Positions 1 to 7,030 of a DNA stretch of 15,489 bases are shown in pieces. Made by a program: the position numbers and the translations under genes. The notes under the pieces are model-generated. The model made no database searches, was not told where the DNA came from, and saw only the letters and a list, made by a program, of their open reading frames with translations. The DNA is from Verrucomicrobiia bacterium (lineage in GTDB: Bacteria > Verrucomicrobiota > Verrucomicrobiia > Limisphaerales > Palsa-1400). The stretch spans positions 1 through 15,489 of the forward strand of contig JAICXV010000003.1 in NCBI GenBank assembly GCA_025934545.1, read 5' to 3'. The stretch's first letter is position 1. Every line of letters starts with the position of its first letter.

Positions 1-1
1 C

Positions 2-544
2 AGAGGCAGGGTTCTGTTCGTCGGTAACTCTCTTGAGGATGCGGGAATTGTGCAGGCTTACGGCACGAGCCTCGATTGTGTCTTTGCGAAAAATCAGCTT
101 ACCCGCGCCAGCGGAATTACGTTGATTGGGCGCAACCCGCACGGCTGGGGATGGCAACCGAGCTGGTTTTGCCAGGTTTTGGATAATCATATCCTCACCG
201 GAAACCAGTGGGGCCACGCAAACGGCGAGATCGTTGTGTGCACGCTTAACCGTGATGAGGATGATGTCGAAAGCGGCGGCAGCGGCAAGATGCTGGAGTT
301 TTGGGGACCGCTAACACGCTGCGCAGTTCTTCGCGGAAACGTCATCGAAAATAATGCGACGATACAAATAGACGGCACTGTTGATGACACAGTTGTTGAG
401 AACTCCATCATTCGCAATTCCGATGAAGGATTAAAAGTGACGAAGAAGCCGACCAATATACTGTCGCGCAAAAACGTTTTTGAAAACGTCGCCAAACCTG
501 TCTCCGGCGAAGGTCTGACTAATGCGCTTACCTTGCCGGAGTGA
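2..544 (+). CDS. Right-handed beta-helix (pectate-lyase-like) protein, 3' end
   Basis: The reading frame is open from the window edge to a TGA at 542-544, so this is the C-terminal 180 residues of a longer protein. A GTG at 50 lies inside the frame but is unlikely to be the real start, because coding continues upstream with the same character. The sequence is a run of short beta-strand units ending in Asn-rich turns, for example 'VLRGNVIENNATIQIDG', 'TVVENSIIRNSDEGLKV' and 'ILSRKNVFENVAKPV', each about 20-25 residues. This is the pattern of parallel beta-helix repeats in pectate lyases, polysaccharide lyases and related surface proteins. No catalytic residues can be assigned from this end alone. 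It sits near two other exported proteins with carbohydrate-enzyme-like folds, which fits polysaccharide breakdown, but the substrate is unknown. The fold is fairly secure; the enzyme class is open. Confidence 0.7.
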   Translation, partial: RGRVLFVGNSLEDAGIVQAYGTSLDCVFAKNQLTRASGITLIGRNPHGWGWQPSWFCQVLDNHILTGNQWGHANGEIVVCTLNRDEDDVESGGSGKMLEFWGPLTRCAVLRGNVIENNATIQIDGTVDDTVVENSIIRNSDEGLKVTKKPTNILSRKNVFENVAKPVSGEGLTNALTLPE

Positions 545-904
545 TGAAGCAACCGAGTGTAAAGTTGCTTAATGTCGTAATAAGTTATTCCCTGGTATAC
601 GTGACGTAGCGGTAGGTTTGATTGCCGTTTTTTCGGCCTTTATCGCCGGCAAGTTTGGCAGCGAGGTGATCGTGAAAGACAGCGTCCGGCCGCGCCGTTT
701 CGTGCGCGCGAATGGCGGCGACCCAAAGCGCCGTATCTGAGACCTGGCTGATCACGGGTGGACGATGGTCGGACCTTGTGCCGAAGGGAAGGTGGAAATC
801 GAGGCAGCCTCTTACAAACCACCGCGTTTTCCAATGCGTCGACATCCACAACGACGTTTTGATTTAACAGTTTTCAGCGTGGATGTGGATGGTATCGTGC
901 GCCA
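545..904. other. 360-nt gap with a methyltransferase gene remnant
   Basis: This stretch between the beta-helix gene and the Tat-propeller gene contains no intact gene. Its middle (about 633-761, minus strand) encodes a recognisable fragment of a SAM-dependent methyltransferase, listed separately. A 7-bp inverted repeat (547-553 with 564-570, loop 10 nt) follows the beta-helix stop codon but is AT-rich and lacks a convincing U-tract. An 8-bp inverted repeat (842-849 with 879-886) lies just before the next gene. I could not identify a good promoter for the gene at 905. Confidence 0.5.
633..761 (-). pseudogene. Remnant of class I SAM-dependent methyltransferase (LCM-like), N-terminal block only
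   Basis: On the minus strand the frame that is open from 851 to 585 contains 'PPVISQVSDTALWVAAIRAH' followed by 'ETARPDAVFHDHLAAKLAGD'. This is the typical N-terminal signature of the leucine-carboxyl-methyltransferase-like family (PF04072): a 'VSDTALWVAA.RA.E..RPDA.F.D..A..LAG' string in which the Ala/Arg/Pro-Asp and Leu-Ala-Gly positions are conserved. Intact members run to roughly 270-300 residues and continue into the SAM-binding GxGxDxR motif. Here the similarity stops after 'LAGDKGR' and the frame ends at a stop about 48 nt later, close to the beta-helix gene. The residues before the block (762-851) do not resemble the family's start. I therefore read it as the decayed end of a deleted gene. 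A short functional peptide cannot be excluded but is unlikely. Confidence 0.6.
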
Positions 905-2089
905 ATGATCCATCGACGCGAGTTTTTGCGACAGTCGGTTTTGACGGCGACCGCAGCGGCTATGGCCGGCTGTATGACGTCGAAGCCAAAGCGTGACGCG
1001 GAAGTGATTGCGAATGGAAAGTGGACGAAGCACGGGATTTTGTTGGAAGCGACGGAACCTTGGGAAGGAAAGAGTATTCAGAATTTCACGAGTCCGGTCG
1101 AGCCGTTGCCCGGTGGTCGCTGGAGGATTTGGTATTCAGTCAACAACGAGGATGGGAATTTCGCCCTGGCCTACGATGAAGGAACTCCGGGTGAGCAAAT
1201 GCGAAAAGTGCGGGCGGAATTGTCGCCCGACGAGCCGAAGGATTCGGAATATTCAATCGGCAATTTGCCCGCAGGCTGGCGGCCGGTGCAGGCCACGCAC
1301 ATCCTGTTGCCGGACGGAAGGCATCGCTTGTATTTCTGGGTGCACGGGCCGCGGATCGTTCGTTATCTCGCAGCCGAGAGCGACGATGGCCGGCGCTATC
1401 GCGTGCGCGATCCTTTGAAGGCAGTGTTGTATCACCCGAGCGATCGCGCGGCGTGGGGCGTCGCGTCTCCCGACGGCATGATCGCTCATAAACAGCGCAG
1501 CCGCGAATTGATGGCTGGTGAACCGGCGGCCGAATCGCACCAAATTTCCAACGATGCCACGACCGTTTACCAGATGCCGGACGGCAGTTTTGAAATGTAT
1601 TCCGTCGCGTTGCTTCGAGTTGGCAAGGATTCACCGCGCTATGTCGCGGAGGATAACGCGCCGGGCTTGATTCGGGTGGTGGATCGGTATCTGTCGCAGG
1701 ACGGATTGCATTTTGAAAATCGGCAGCGCGCAGTGGAACCGGACAGCAATGATCCCGACGACCAACAGTTTTATTATTTGTCGGTGATGCACACCGGTCA
1801 CGAGCGCGTAGGCATCCTGGGCCATTACCGTTGTCGAGCGCAGACGATGGATTTGGAGTTGTGTTCCTCTGAGGATGGAGTCCGTTGGCAGCGACCATTT
1901 CGCAAGGCATGGATCGCGCGCGGCGAACCGCCCGCGCCGGATTGTTACGGCATGTATGCACCGAATCGCTTAGTTAAGCGCGATGGCAAATGGCATCTCT
2001 TTTATACCGGCGTGAATCATTCCCACAATTTGAAGCAATCGCACGGGCCGGCGCGGCAGGTGGTGATGTGGGCGACATGCGAGGGCTGA
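905..2089 (+). CDS. Tat-exported putative lipoprotein, glycosidase-like beta-propeller
   Basis: This is a 394-residue protein. Residues 3-9 read HRREFLR, a twin-arginine Tat motif. A short hydrophobic Ala/Thr/Met stretch follows and ends in A-M-A-G-C at residues 19-23, a plausible lipobox with Cys23 as the lipidated residue. The mature part carries repeated Trp/Tyr-rich blade edges, such as 'GGRWRIWYSV' (about 75-84), 'DGRHRLYFWVHGP', 'DGSFEMYSVALL' and 'DGKWHLFYTGVNH' near the C-terminus. This is the pattern of five-bladed propellers of the GH32/GH43/GH130-like superfamily, where each blade shows 'g.w.lfYt'. Acidic residues that might be catalytic are present, but I cannot assign them. The likely place of action is the periplasm or outer membrane, on a glycan. 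The ATG at 905 is chosen because it places the RR motif at residues 4-5; no strong Shine-Dalgarno precedes it. The neighbours are exported beta-helix and LRR proteins. The fold is moderately sure; the substrate is unknown. Confidence 0.75.
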   Translation: MIHRREFLRQSVLTATAAAMAGCMTSKPKRDAEVIANGKWTKHGILLEATEPWEGKSIQNFTSPVEPLPGGRWRIWYSVNNEDGNFALAYDEGTPGEQMRKVRAELSPDEPKDSEYSIGNLPAGWRPVQATHILLPDGRHRLYFWVHGPRIVRYLAAESDDGRRYRVRDPLKAVLYHPSDRAAWGVASPDGMIAHKQRSRELMAGEPAAESHQISNDATTVYQMPDGSFEMYSVALLRVGKDSPRYVAEDNAPGLIRVVDRYLSQDGLHFENRQRAVEPDSNDPDDQQFYYLSVMHTGHERVGILGHYRCRAQTMDLELCSSEDGVRWQRPFRKAWIARGEPPAPDCYGMYAPNRLVKRDGKWHLFYTGVNHSHNLKQSHGPARQVVMWATCEG

Positions 2090-2363
2090 CGAAAATTTTG
2101 TGATGAGTGCGCCAATCGCTTAAATGCAAAGTCAAGGAACCACAGCTCTACATATCTTGTGGGCTGCTGCAGGGATAACGGTCACCTTGCGCTATTTTAT
2201 TGCAATATTTTGAAGCGAATCGACCGGTAGAAGCAGCGCGTTAAGTTGCTTTATTAATAAGAAGTTAGCCGCAAAGAAAAGACTGGCTGCCAAATCACCT
2301 TGACGATCATTCATCGCTCCGGCAGAAAATACCTGCAGCCGCAAACACCATTCAACCATCGGA

Positions 2364-4304
2364 ATGCCTCATCATCCCAAACAACCACGTCCTGGTCGCT
2401 TCTCAAAACATTTCGGCAAAGCGTTCATCACCCTGCTCCTGCTGCTCAGCGTCATTGCTCCGGCATCGGCGCAGTTGACCTTCACCACGAACAATGGCGC
2501 GATTACTATCACCGGTTACAGCGGCGCACCACCTGCCAGCCTCACCATTCCCGCAAGCACCAACGGTTTTCCCGTCACCACGGTCGGAGCCAATGCATTT
2601 TTCAACAAGTCCAGTCTCAAAACGGTGAGCATCCCCAATAGCGTGACCACTATGCAGGACAACGCATTCGGCTTCGCCGGCCTCACCAACGTGATCGTTC
2701 CCGACAGTGTGACGAACCTCGGCCCGAACGTCTTTGAAGAATGCCATCAGCTCGCCTCCGTGACGCTACCGGCCAATATCACCAGCATTCCGGCCTTCAT
2801 GTTTGTCGACTGCGTTGCGTTGATCACCACCATTCCCGCTACGGTGACGAACATCGCGGTTGGCGCCTATTCAGGCTGTTTGTCGATGACGAACATCATC
2901 ATCCCAAACTCGGTATTGAGCATGGAATCCGACGGAACCACCGGGGCATTCGATGGGGACATCAACACGACGAACGTCATTCTCTCCACCAATCTCACGT
3001 CCATCACCCCATATACTTTCGACGACTGCGTGAAGCTCTCTACGATCACTGTCCCGAACGGCGTGACCAACATAAGCGCGAATGCGTTTAGCTTTTGTAG
3101 AATTCTCAGCAACGCGGTCCTGCCGGCCAGCGTTTCCCAATTCGGTCCCAACGCATTCGACGGCTGCACCAACCTGACCGACCTGACCGTCCCAGGATCG
3201 ATCACCAACTATTTTACCGCTTTCCCCGTCAGTCCGGTCCAGCGTCTGACCGTCGCGCCGGGCAGCACGGTCGTTGCGCCGAGCGCATTTCGTAACGTGG
3301 GCGCCACGAATATCGTCATTGCCAATACGGTCACGAACATTGGCGCGAACGCGTTCAATAATTGCACGAACGTGCAAAACGTTAGCATCTCGACCAGTCT
3401 CGTGACCGCCGGGAGCTACGCCTTTTATAATTGCGACTCGTTAACGAACGTTGTCCTGCCGAACAGCCTCGCTACGATCTCTACAAACATGTTTGGAAGC
3501 TGCGACAACCTGACCAATGTCGTCATTCCCAACAGCGTCACGACCATTGCCAACTCAGCGTTTTTTGCGGACAACCGTTTGCCCGGCGTGTCGTTTCCGT
3601 CAAACCTCCTGGATATCCAGGACTTCGCGTTTGTAGGTTGCTTCGGCTTGAGCAACGTTGTCATTCCCGCGACCGTCACGAATATCGGCGACTCTGCATT
3701 CGACAGTTGCGTGGGATTGACGTCCGTAACTCTGCAGACCACCTCGACCAATCTCGGCAGCGGAATCTTCGCAACGTGCACCAATCTGCAAAACGTCACG
3801 CTCGTCAATGGGGTCCAGAGCCTTCCAGGTAGCTTGTTTGTGAATTGCACAGGTCTGCGTCGTATCACCATCCCGGCGACCTTGACCTCCCTGCTGACAC
3901 CTACATTTGATTCCGGCGCGTTTCAGGGCTGCGTCAACTTGACGGAAGTTTATTTCCTCGGAAACGCGCCCACTCCCAACAACGATTCGCTTGTTTTCTC
4001 CGGTGCACCTTCGGTCGGTATCTATTATGCCGCCGGCGCCACTGGCTGGGGATCGACGTTCGACGGCCGGCCAGTGTGGCAATGGAACATTGACGGCGCT
4101 GCCTTCGCGGCGAACGGCGCAGGGTTCGCGTTCACGATGACCGGTCCGCCCTCCGTAACCGTCGTCGTCGAAGCCACCACCAATCTCAACAATCCGGTTT
4201 GGACGCCGATCTCAACCAACACCACCAGCGACGGTGTCGCGAACTTCAACGACCCGCAATTGACGAGTAACCCGACACGCTTTTATCGATTTCGCTCGCC
4301 GTAG
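2364..4304 (+). CDS. Secreted BspA-type leucine-rich-repeat protein
   Basis: This 646-residue protein has a basic N-region, a hydrophobic core (about 20-31) and an APASA|Q signal peptidase I site after residue 36. Residues about 71-534 consist of some 20 LRR_5 (BspA/TpLRR) repeats of 22-24 residues with the consensus 'VTNIG.NAF..C.NLTNV.IPNS'. Most repeats carry one Cys in the same place. A linker with 'VGIYYAAGATGWGSTF' follows. The last ~75 residues form a separate domain ('VTVVVEATTNLNNPVWTPIS' ... 'RFYRFRSP') of the kind that ends many secreted verrucomicrobial proteins. In other bacteria BspA-type LRR proteins mediate adhesion and protein binding, so a surface or extracellular binding role is likely; no enzymatic motif is visible. 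The 274-nt upstream gap is AT-rich in places (2191-2260), with no promoter I would defend. The gene ends convergently to the lyase-like gene. Confidence 0.85.
   Translation: MPHHPKQPRPGRFSKHFGKAFITLLLLLSVIAPASAQLTFTTNNGAITITGYSGAPPASLTIPASTNGFPVTTVGANAFFNKSSLKTVSIPNSVTTMQDNAFGFAGLTNVIVPDSVTNLGPNVFEECHQLASVTLPANITSIPAFMFVDCVALITTIPATVTNIAVGAYSGCLSMTNIIIPNSVLSMESDGTTGAFDGDINTTNVILSTNLTSITPYTFDDCVKLSTITVPNGVTNISANAFSFCRILSNAVLPASVSQFGPNAFDGCTNLTDLTVPGSITNYFTAFPVSPVQRLTVAPGSTVVAPSAFRNVGATNIVIANTVTNIGANAFNNCTNVQNVSISTSLVTAGSYAFYNCDSLTNVVLPNSLATISTNMFGSCDNLTNVVIPNSVTTIANSAFFADNRLPGVSFPSNLLDIQDFAFVGCFGLSNVVIPATVTNIGDSAFDSCVGLTSVTLQTTSTNLGSGIFATCTNLQNVTLVNGVQSLPGSLFVNCTGLRRITIPATLTSLLTPTFDSGAFQGCVNLTEVYFLGNAPTPNNDSLVFSGAPSVGIYYAAGATGWGSTFDGRPVWQWNIDGAAFAANGAGFAFTMTGPPSVTVVVEATTNLNNPVWTPISTNTTSDGVANFNDPQLTSNPTRFYRFRSP
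2574..3965 (+). repeat. About 20 tandem LRR_5 protein repeats
   Basis: This is the repeat block of the LRR protein. Units are about 66-72 nt and recur with the core 'NAF..C.NLTNVVIPNSVT'. They have diverged at DNA level, though short identical pieces such as 'cccaacagcgtcac' come back. Two units are irregular: the sixth (around residues 186-212) has a small insertion, and the tenth (about 278-300) lacks the Cys and the NAF motif. Twenty units is my count by eye and may be off by one at either end. Confidence 0.75.
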
Positions 4305-4392
4305 ATGTGAGGGGTTAGAAGCTGAAAAATGATAATGTTTAGTCAACTATGTGTAGATGTGGAGGACTGATGCCGATTCGAAGTCGACCATC

Positions 4393-5178
4393 TTATGGGG
4401 CTACGGCGGCGTAGCTGTCACCCTGGGCAATTTTATCGTAATATCGAATCGAGTCGACCGGTTGGGTGCCGCGGTAGACGCCGATCTTAAACTGGCAGGG
4501 AATGCCACCGGCATCATCTTCTGGCCGGCCAACGTGACCAGAGTAGTTCATCCGCTCGACACCATCGACCCACCATCGAAGAACGCCGTTTGGTCCGGAA
4601 GCAACCTCTATTTTCAGGACGATATCGTGCCATTGGCCTGCGGTTAGTGCCTGGGCCCATTGGTTGTCGACCTGCCCGCTGTTGGCGGTCGTTCTGTTCT
4701 GGAGAATCAAAGTGGGCGTGGAATTACCAACGTCCAATGCCATCGAAACCGGTGGTCCGTTATTCTGACCGGTGTGCCATTGAGCGATATATTCCCAATG
4801 GGAGGGCGCAGTAAACGTCGTAGGGATGTAGACACTGAAAGCGCAAAACTTAACGGTGTGCCACGGGACATGATCTACAATGATTTCAGTCCTCTGATTC
4901 TGGTTCGGATCGGAAGGAACGGCTGCTGCATGGAACTTTAGAGAATATATTCCATTCTTGGCGCGCTCGCTGGACACGCCCGGATGACTGCAGCCGCCTT
5001 CGAGGATAACAGGGTAAAGGTTGCCGTTGTCATGAAGATAACTGTTATCACACGAAGCGTTATTCTCCAGATCGATGTACGAATCGATTTGTGCGTGAAG
5101 GTTGAAGCCGATAGTCGACAGAGAAACGACCATTGCCAGGACAATGACACTTCTCCTGCATGCGGTTTTGGTGGTCAT
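4393..5178 (-). CDS. Secreted polysaccharide lyase, heparin-lyase-like (PF14099/PL20 type)
   Basis: This 261-residue protein has a signal peptide with a basic start, a hydrophobic core at about residues 10-27 and an LHA|Q cleavage site after Ala29. The mature part looks like a beta-jelly-roll lyase: 'NQRTEI' at 94-99, 'HWEYIAQWH' at 126-134, 'GQWHDIVLKIE' at 180-190, 'GVLRWWVDGV' at 197-206, 'FKIGVYR' at 229-235 and 'IRYYDKIAQGDSY' near the end. These blocks match the heparin-lyase-I-like family, where the Gln-Trp-His strand and the late Lys/Tyr residues line the active cleft. Members cut uronic-acid polysaccharides by beta-elimination, including heparin-like glycans and glucuronan. The exact substrate cannot be told here. 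The length fits the family, which runs about 230-280 residues. The ATG at 5176-5178 has no strong Shine-Dalgarno. The gene runs convergently to the LRR gene with 88 nt between the stop codons. Confidence 0.8.
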   Translation of the reverse strand: MTTKTACRRSVIVLAMVVSLSTIGFNLHAQIDSYIDLENNASCDNSYLHDNGNLYPVILEGGCSHPGVSSERAKNGIYSLKFHAAAVPSDPNQNQRTEIIVDHVPWHTVKFCAFSVYIPTTFTAPSHWEYIAQWHTGQNNGPPVSMALDVGNSTPTLILQNRTTANSGQVDNQWAQALTAGQWHDIVLKIEVASGPNGVLRWWVDGVERMNYSGHVGRPEDDAGGIPCQFKIGVYRGTQPVDSIRYYDKIAQGDSYAAVAP

Positions 5179-5610
5179 GAGTTGTATTTATCCGCGCAAG
5201 CGCCAAAAAAGCAAATGGTAAGTTAATTGACAACCGGGGAGGAGCGTCCGCCATCAGCTGCGCTTTAGATTCTGCCACAATCGCGAGCGAGAAGTTACGT
5301 GGAAGTAAGCCCGAAGGCCTGGCGGATGACTTTCCGAACGCGTTTGCCATAGGCGTACGAACCGAAAAGAATGATCTTGCGCGGCTTGAACAGCCGGGCG
5401 ACTTCCCGCACAAATTTTTTGATTTTTGAACCATACCGTGGACGAACCCGTTTACAGAGAGGACGCAGGCGACGCCTCGTCCCAACCTTGAAAGATCCGG
5501 TCGGTGAAAAGCTGTTTGACTAGACGACGTGTAAAACGCAGTCTCATCCGCGCCAACGTTTCAAAAGTAATGTCCGAACAATTAATCAAATCGGTTTGTC
5601 AGTGTTCATA
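5179..5610. other. Gap of about 430 nt with a nucleotidyltransferase remnant
   Basis: This gap separates the divergently arranged lyase gene (minus) and upp (plus), so it should hold promoters for both. I could not pick out convincing -35/-10 pairs. A good -35-like TTGACT at 5516-5521 has no matching -10. The only coding signal is a decayed MNT-type nucleotidyltransferase fragment at 5295-5423 on the minus strand, listed separately. The frame open over 5060-5485 is a different frame, shows no family signature and overlaps the lyase gene, so I leave it out. Confidence 0.5.
5295..5423 (-). pseudogene. Remnant of MNT-type nucleotidyltransferase, N-terminal part
   Basis: Read on the minus strand in the frame ending at the TAA at 5295-5297, the sequence gives 'KKFVREVARLFKPRKIILFG' followed by 'SYAYGKR'. 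This is the opening helix and first strand of the minimal nucleotidyltransferase (MNT/PF01909 or PF18765) domain, where the catalytic family motif is G-S-x-A-x-G followed by D-x-D. Here the expected 'DSDVDLLV' is missing: after GKR the frame runs into 'VRKVIRQAFGLTST' and a stop, and neither other frame restores it. No in-frame ATG precedes the helix; upstream the frame is open only to a TAG near 5523. The essential aspartates are absent, so the fragment should be inactive. I read it as a deletion remnant, possibly of a single-domain MNT protein. Confidence 0.6.
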
Positions 5611-6234
5611 ATGAAAGGCGTCACTGTCATCTCTCATCCGTTGGTGCAGCACAATCTTACGCGGTTGCGCGATAAGCGGACGCGGCCACAGGAATTCCGT
5701 CGCTGCTTGAGCGAGATGTCCGCGCTCATGTTGCACGAGGCCACCCGCTCTTTCGGGTTGCGGCCCGTAGCGGTGCAAACGCCGCTCGCCAAAGCGAAGG
5801 GTTATCAACTGGAACGCGAGATCGTGCTCGTGCCCATTTTGCGCGCGGGACTTGGTATGCTCGATTCGATTCTGCAATTGGTTCCCAATGCGCGCGTCGG
5901 GTTCATTGGGCTTAAGCGCGATGAAACCACGCAGCGCGCGATGTTCTATCACAAAAGTTTGCCGCGGGATTTAACGGACTTTGAAGTGGTGCTGATCGAT
6001 CCAATGCTGGCGACTGGCGGCAGCATCGTCGCCGCGATGAACTTGCTCGTCGAACTTGGCGCTAAACACGTGCGCTTTATCAATCTTATCGCCGCGCCCG
6101 AAGGGATTCGGCATGTGCGCAAATTCTATCCGAACCTGCCGATCTTTACGGCTGTGGTGGATGAGAAGTTGAATGACAAAGGCTACATCCTCCCCGGACT
6201 CGGCGACGCCGGCGACCGGTTGTTTGGCGTGTAA
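5611..6234 (+). CDS. upp: Uracil phosphoribosyltransferase
   Basis: The product makes UMP from uracil and PRPP in pyrimidine salvage, in the cytoplasm. It has 207 residues from the ATG at 5611, nearly the 208 of the E. coli enzyme. Visible signatures are 'HPLVQHNLTRLRD' at the N-terminus, 'VPILRAGLGML' at about 74-84, the PRPP-binding loop 'DPMLATGGS' at 130-138, 'AAPEGI' in the fourth quarter, and the uracil-binding tail 'GYILPGLGDAGDRLFG' at the C-terminus. All key positions are intact. An in-frame TTG at 5596 would add five residues, but the ATG matches the family start (M-K-x-V-x-V-x-HPL). The Shine-Dalgarno is weak. The stop codon lies one base from that of the convergent HAD gene, leaving no room for a separate terminator. 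Confidence 0.96.
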   Translation: MKGVTVISHPLVQHNLTRLRDKRTRPQEFRRCLSEMSALMLHEATRSFGLRPVAVQTPLAKAKGYQLEREIVLVPILRAGLGMLDSILQLVPNARVGFIGLKRDETTQRAMFYHKSLPRDLTDFEVVLIDPMLATGGSIVAAMNLLVELGAKHVRFINLIAAPEGIRHVRKFYPNLPIFTAVVDEKLNDKGYILPGLGDAGDRLFGV

Positions 6235-6235
6235 G

Positions 6236-6838
6236 TCAGCACTGCATTCGGCGCAGCGACTTCTCCGGTTCAAATCCGGCAACCCCAATTGCCTTTGCAA
6301 TTTGGCTGTATCCACCGGAAGAGCCGTTCCACAGGATCGTCTGCATTCCCAGCCGAGCCGCGGCTTGGACGTTCGTTTCGATGTCGTCGATAAACAGACA
6401 ATCTTCCGGACGCAGGTTAAGTCGCTCGCACGCTAGTTGGAAAAAACGTGCGTCAGGCTTCGCCACCCCTTCGACGGCAGAGTTTAGAAACAGGTCGACA
6501 GAGGATAAAACTCGAAATTTATCCTCGAACGCGGGAAGCGCGACAGCTGAGCCATTGTTCAAAATGGCCGTTTTTAGCGAGGGCCGAGCCGATTCCAACA
6601 CACGCCATAAAATTTCGTCGCGCTCAAATTTCCCCGCCAGTCGAACTAGCGCCGAGGCAAAAGCCTCGCGATCGAAGCCTAGTTCTGACAAGACCTTGCC
6701 GCGCGCGGTGTCCTCATCGAGGTGAGTGCAAATTAGCGATTCAAAGCGATCAAGTCGCGGATCAGGAAGATAGTCGCTTCTCGGACGTATCAGCACGCCG
6801 CCGAGATCAAAAAGGATCGCTCGTATTTTGTGCTTCAC
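6236..6838 (-). CDS. HAD-superfamily hydrolase (HAD-IA, YihX-like)
   Basis: This is a small cytoplasmic phosphatase-type hydrolase, 200 residues from the GTG at 6838. In that numbering the HAD motifs are: motif I 'ILFDLGGVLI' with nucleophile Asp11; motif II 'AILNNGS' at about 91-97; motif III Lys127 in 'GVAKPDARFF'; and motif IV Asp151-Asp152 in 'LFIDDIETN'. The helical cap lies between motifs I and II, as in subfamily IA. The second motif-I aspartate (general acid/base) is Gly, as in YihX-like sugar-phosphate phosphatases and related proteins, and the usual Ser/Thr of motif II is Asn. A TTG at 6853 would add five residues; I prefer the GTG because it gives 'MKHKIRAILFDLGGVL', a typical family start. 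Neither start has a strong Shine-Dalgarno. The substrate is unknown. The gene is convergent with upp, with one base between the stops. Confidence 0.85.
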   Translation of the reverse strand: MKHKIRAILFDLGGVLIRPRSDYLPDPRLDRFESLICTHLDEDTARGKVLSELGFDREAFASALVRLAGKFERDEILWRVLESARPSLKTAILNNGSAVALPAFEDKFRVLSSVDLFLNSAVEGVAKPDARFFQLACERLNLRPEDCLFIDDIETNVQAAARLGMQTILWNGSSGGYSQIAKAIGVAGFEPEKSLRRMQC

Positions 6839-6970
6839 GATATTGCCCAACAATGAATTCAGGACAGACGTTCACATAATCTTAATATGCGAACAAGGCT
6901 TTGCCTGCCTGTAAACAAAACAAGTTTGCCCCACGCAGTTCTCTAACCAGGTGCGAGCAGGACTTCTGTC

Positions 6971-6999
6971 TTGGCCAATCGAGGCTTCTCGAATATGAT
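6971..6999 (+). promoter_or_regulatory. Candidate sigma70 promoter upstream of small ORF and valS
   Basis: TTGGCC at 6971-6976 and TATGAT at 6994-6999 are separated by 17 nt. The -35 matches the consensus at four of six positions and the -10 at five of six. The expected start of transcription is near 7006, which would leave a leader of about 25 nt before the ATG of the small ORF at 7031, and the same transcript could run into valS. The assignment is by eye only. Confidence 0.45.
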
Positions 7000-7019
7000 G
7001 CTGCTGCTGCCGAGGAACT

Positions 7020-7024
7020 GAGGA
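7020..7024 (+). promoter_or_regulatory. Shine-Dalgarno GAGGA for the small ORF at 7031
   Basis: GAGGA at 7020-7024 lies six bases before the ATG at 7031, an ideal spacing and one of the best ribosome-binding sites in the window, better than those of the long genes around it. A second GAGGA sits at 7012-7016. Together with the promoter candidate just upstream this is the main reason to believe the short ORF is translated. Confidence 0.5.
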
Positions 7025-7030
7025 AAATTC

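Noticed and set aside
547..570. Inverted repeat aagcaac/gttgctt after the beta-helix stop as a terminator
   Set aside because: Seven mostly weak pairs with a 10-nt loop and no U-tract; chance is likely.
4301..4361. Nine-base direct repeat gtagatgtg between the convergent LRR and lyase-like genes
   Set aside because: Too short and not associated with any mobile-element feature.
5295..5423. Intact HEPN/MNT toxin-antitoxin pair
   Set aside because: Only an N-terminal MNT fragment without catalytic aspartates is present and no HEPN partner is seen.
5060..5485. Minus-strand 141-codon open frame over the lyase gene's 5' end and the gap
   Set aside because: It overlaps the well-supported signal peptide of the lyase-like gene and shows no family pattern; the meaningful remnant is in another frame.
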